In this document: positions 21,950 to 24,226 of the stretch, one piece after another
Layout: each line of letters opens with the position of its first letter
How positions within the stretch are numbered: the first letter of the stretch is position 1
Virus record (IMG/VR): IMGVR_UViG_3300037264_007074
Location: 1-24,226 of that record
Length of the DNA stretch: 24,226 bases
Reading direction: 5' to 3' (one strand)
Source: a virus
Translations under genes and position numbers: made by a program
The notes under the pieces: generated by a model
The model's database searches: none
The model's input: only the letters and a program-made list of their open reading frames with translations
Told to the model about the DNA's origin: nothing

Positions 21950-23455
21950 TTAAAAAGGAGCTTGGTTATAAAATCCAGAAGTATCTTGTTTCATTAATCC
22001 ATTAGCTTTTGCTTTTATATCACCCCCGACTCTTGAGACTGTTCCCTCTACACCTTGCACAGTTGTTGGAGCAGTATTAGCGGTCTTATATAATATCCCG
22101 CCTGGAGATGGAATAGTTTTATTATCAGTATCTCTTCTCTCACCATCAGACATTCCTGTTGAACTTAATCTTTTTGCAGATTTTCCTCCTGTTAAAGCTG
22201 TTAAATATTTTCCAAGAGTTGGTCTTGTTCTATCAAGATCTTTTGGAGAAGATACCATACTACTATATAAACTTCCAAAATCAATCCTTACATCAACCAT
22301 TGATAGTTTTTGTGTAAATGAAATTTGTTGTTGATCACCGCCTTTAACAATAGTTATATTTGAAATATATGCTGGATCTAAATCAAAAATTCCAGGTGAA
22401 GAAATTCTATGTAAAAATGGCCAGCTATATAATACTTCATTTTTGCTTGAAACTTGTGGTAACCCAAGAAGCATAATAGCAGCAATTGGCCCGATAATAT
22501 ATTTATTAGTTGCACTTTCACTTGATGGGTTGGGGTTATATAGTCTAATAGTCATTGTATATGATGGTTCAAAAGCACTATTTTTCCATAGCATTGGAAA
22601 ATCCATTCTAGCTCCCATAGCCATTTCAGCTACAAGCCCGGCGCCTCCACCTATAAAGTCATCCAGGGCCCCTCCAAGGTCTCCTGCAAGATTTATACCT
22701 TTTTCTAGGAATCCCCCCGCCATTTTACTAAGAGACCCACCTCCTTGTAGTTTAACAGCCATATCCATTGCATGCTTTCCGAGTTCATGTGCATTTCTTA
22801 CTCCGGCCATTTGAGCCAATGAACTTCCAACATCTCCGGCTACTTCGGTTATTCCTTGAATAAAATTTTCTCCATAAGTGTTTGTAAAAGAATCTGTTGG
22901 AAAATTATCAGCAATATAAGCCATTTCTAAAAAACTACCTTTTCCCTGATTTAACCTAAAGCCATGTTTTTGTAAAAGTTTAGTATATTTATCCCAGGTG
23001 CTTTTTCTTTGAACTAAAGATAAACCTTTTAAAAATTCAAGCTCTCCTGGTTCAATTCTAACAATCGGCATAGAATTTGCAATAGCTTCATTTGTCTGAG
23101 CTAAAAGATTTGCCGGAGGCATACCGATAATAAAATCAATGGTTCCTGTGGCTGTTATAGAATTTTCTTGATTACTTCTAACTAAATTTCTGTCAGCCTC
23201 TCCTCTTGGGTATGCCTGAATTTCTTCATTCCTATTTTTAGTTACTATAGCATCATATTGTTCTTGCAGTTCTTGAATGGCTGCCCCTCCGGCATTTGTA
23301 AGTTTATCTACAGTAGCGCTGATTCCCGAAGAAATTCCAGCTTGTACTTGACTTACGCCTGCTCCAATATTAGGAACATTAGGAACCATCGAAGGAGTGA
23401 ATGATGGAACATTTGGCAGAGCTGGTGTTTGTATTCCAAAAGTTGGAAGTGGCAT
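21950..23455 (-). CDS. probable baseplate hub / tail structural protein
   Basis: This 501-residue protein starts at ATG 23455 with AAGGAG upstream. The N-terminus is Pro/Gly-rich and flexible (MPLPTFGIQTPALPNVPSFT). The middle has Ala/Gly-rich helices (SLSKMAGGFLEKGINLAGDL). From about residue 285 (DFPMLWKNSAFEPSYTMTIR, then IIGPIAAIMLLGLPQ, then LYSWPFLHRISSPGIFDLDP, then QISFTQKLSMVDVRIDFGSL) the sequence resembles the hub-type domain of tail proteins in which P-x-LW precedes strands, a P-x-AA-x-MLLGLP turn, a PF-x-x-R loop and a final strand (V-x-V-x-I-x-F). I assign it to the hub or virion-structural class. It is transcribed opposite to the tube/baseplate operon, which is unusual. Confidence 0.6.
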   Translation of the reverse strand: MPLPTFGIQTPALPNVPSFTPSMVPNVPNIGAGVSQVQAGISSGISATVDKLTNAGGAAIQELQEQYDAIVTKNRNEEIQAYPRGEADRNLVRSNQENSITATGTIDFIIGMPPANLLAQTNEAIANSMPIVRIEPGELEFLKGLSLVQRKSTWDKYTKLLQKHGFRLNQGKGSFLEMAYIADNFPTDSFTNTYGENFIQGITEVAGDVGSSLAQMAGVRNAHELGKHAMDMAVKLQGGGSLSKMAGGFLEKGINLAGDLGGALDDFIGGGAGLVAEMAMGARMDFPMLWKNSAFEPSYTMTIRLYNPNPSSESATNKYIIGPIAAIMLLGLPQVSSKNEVLYSWPFLHRISSPGIFDLDPAYISNITIVKGGDQQQISFTQKLSMVDVRIDFGSLYSSMVSSPKDLDRTRPTLGKYLTALTGGKSAKRLSSTGMSDGERRDTDNKTIPSPGGILYKTANTAPTTVQGVEGTVSRVGGDIKAKANGLMKQDTSGFYNQAPF

Positions 23456-23467
23456 TATTTAATCTCC

Positions 23468-24226
23468 TTAATGTGTTGAACTCATTCCGTTAATACTCAT
23501 TTGTTTATAGAAATCCATACCTGCTGTTACAGCTTGTTGCCCAGCACTTACGGCAGTCTTTTTAGCATCAACTACTGTAGGACTATTCACAACACTTTGG
23601 AATACAGAAGGAGCCTTCTGGACAAAATCTTTTTGTAAAGCTGCGGCATTTTTTGCTATTTCATCACTTTGTCTTTTTAATGCTGCAACAATTCTATCTG
23701 GGGCTGTTTCTAAAGTTGAAACCTCTGTTGCAGCAAGTTTACTCATTTCCATTTCAACTGACTTAACTAATTCTTTAACTTTTTCTCTATGCTTAGGATC
23801 AACCTCAGACATAAACTTTTTATAAGCCTCACCACTTTTATCTTGAAGCATTGCCATTATGGATTTAACTTGAGGTTGTGTTAAATCCATTGCAGACTGT
23901 GTCATTTGGTTCATATAACTTTGTAATTCTGAAACCATTCTTTCTGCTTCTGGGCCATATTGCTTTTTTGCATCTTCTAATTCAACTGCAAGATTCTTAT
24001 ATAATTCAGTTTGTTTAGTTTTATCCCAATATGCTGAAGTTGGATTTATAATTGCACTTACTAAACTAGCAACTTTTGGTCCATACTTTTCAGTATATTC
24101 ATTTTTTATTTCTTCTGCTTTAGCTTCTAAAGCAGAGACTTGTCTATTAATTAGATAACCAGCCTGTTGAGCTTCATTTTCAGCTAATTCGCCTATAGTC
24201 AGATTTGCTTTAACTTTTCCATCAAT
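23468..24226 (-). CDS. helical structural protein, C-terminal 252 residues (start outside window)
   Basis: The frame is open on the minus strand from the right edge (24226) to TAA at 23468, giving at least 252 residues; the start lies beyond the window. An internal ATG at 23938 has no clear ribosome site, and the sequence before it (for example VKANLTIGELAENEAQQAGY, then VSALEAKAEEIKNEYTEKYG, then LAVELEDAKKQYGPEAERMV) continues the same helical, Ala/Glu/Lys-rich character, so the gene extends upstream. Long charged helices (REKVKELVKSVEMEMSKLAA) suggest coiled coils, as in tape measure or rod-like tail proteins. Its stop is 12 nt before the next gene's ATG, and it is co-transcribed with the hub-like gene. 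A tape measure C-terminus is the leading guess. Confidence 0.6.
   Translation of the reverse strand: MDGKVKANLTIGELAENEAQQAGYLINRQVSALEAKAEEIKNEYTEKYGPKVASLVSAIINPTSAYWDKTKQTELYKNLAVELEDAKKQYGPEAERMVSELQSYMNQMTQSAMDLTQPQVKSIMAMLQDKSGEAYKKFMSEVDPKHREKVKELVKSVEMEMSKLAATEVSTLETAPDRIVAALKRQSDEIAKNAAALQKDFVQKAPSVFQSVVNSPTVVDAKKTAVSAGQQAVTAGMDFYKQMSINGMSSTH

Noticed and set aside
22443-22814. Plus-strand open frame opposite the hub-like gene
   Set aside because: A Pro/Ser-rich translation typical of the shadow of Gly/Ala-rich coding sequence on the other strand.
1-24226. tRNA genes, CRISPR arrays, insertion sequences, integrase attachment sites
   Set aside because: No cloverleaf, spaced direct-repeat array or transposase was seen. 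The intergenic gaps are under 300 bases and are accounted for by promoters, leaders and terminators.

Overview
The window is a stretch of the late structural region of a large, AT-rich, contractile-tailed bacteriophage (myovirus). Seen directly: a tail sheath gene (10950-12905), a tail tube gene (15501-16220), and a T4/P2-type baseplate run containing a gp26-like zinc protein, gp25, a gp6/J-family protein and an oppositely oriented hub-like protein. A 1540-residue fibre gene sits near the left end. Genes are tightly packed, often overlapping, start mostly with ATG behind strong AGGAGG-type Shine-Dalgarno sites, and use AGA and other AT-rich codons. This suits a low-G+C host, perhaps Firmicutes, but the host cannot be fixed from the sequence. 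The gene density, large fibre and many accessory genes suggest a large (possibly jumbo) phage genome; that is inference.

Layout. 1-295: the 3' end of a Cys/Lys-rich small protein and its terminator. 319-6182 (+): HD-domain protein, an unknown protein, and a giant fibre with a gpI-like N-terminal part, duplicated beta-sandwich domains and a six-repeat Kelch-like array. 6306-7514 (+): a winged-helix/metallophosphoesterase fusion. 7523-8779 (-): a markedly G+C-richer accessory cassette with an Imm-like superinfection-immunity protein, a zinc-ribbon protein and two other small proteins. 8900-9733 (+): a zinc-ribbon virion-type protein. 9744-10094 (-): a one-gene cassette. 10157-12905 (+): a virion/tail protein and the tail sheath. 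12917-15298 (-): a four-gene operon with a radical SAM/SPASM enzyme and a protein opening with DFVTNSSSSSFIV. 15501-21948 (+): tail tube and baseplate operon. 21950-24226 (-): hub-like protein and a truncated helical gene, meeting the plus operon end to end.

The three minus-strand cassettes look like self-contained morons placed between late genes. Each has a nearly identical AT-rich element (TTATTAATATATATAG) 43-56 nt upstream of its first start codon and a hairpin terminator at its far end. Immediately beyond each, facing the other way, lies a second recurring element (TAGAACA followed by a TATAAA-like sequence) that would restart plus-strand transcription. The same TAGAACA element appears alone at 6261, where there is no divergent gene, which helps assign each element to a strand.

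The most interesting items are (1) the phage operon pairing a radical SAM/SPASM enzyme with a DFVTNSSSSSFIV-headed protein, a possible peptide or protein modification system; (2) a probable +1 programmed ribosomal frameshift at TTT-CGG in the gp26-like gene, which accounts for an otherwise empty 177-nt gap; (3) the divergent promoter modules; (4) the immunity cassette; and (5) a Kelch array apparently inserted inside a duplicated beta-sandwich domain of the fibre.
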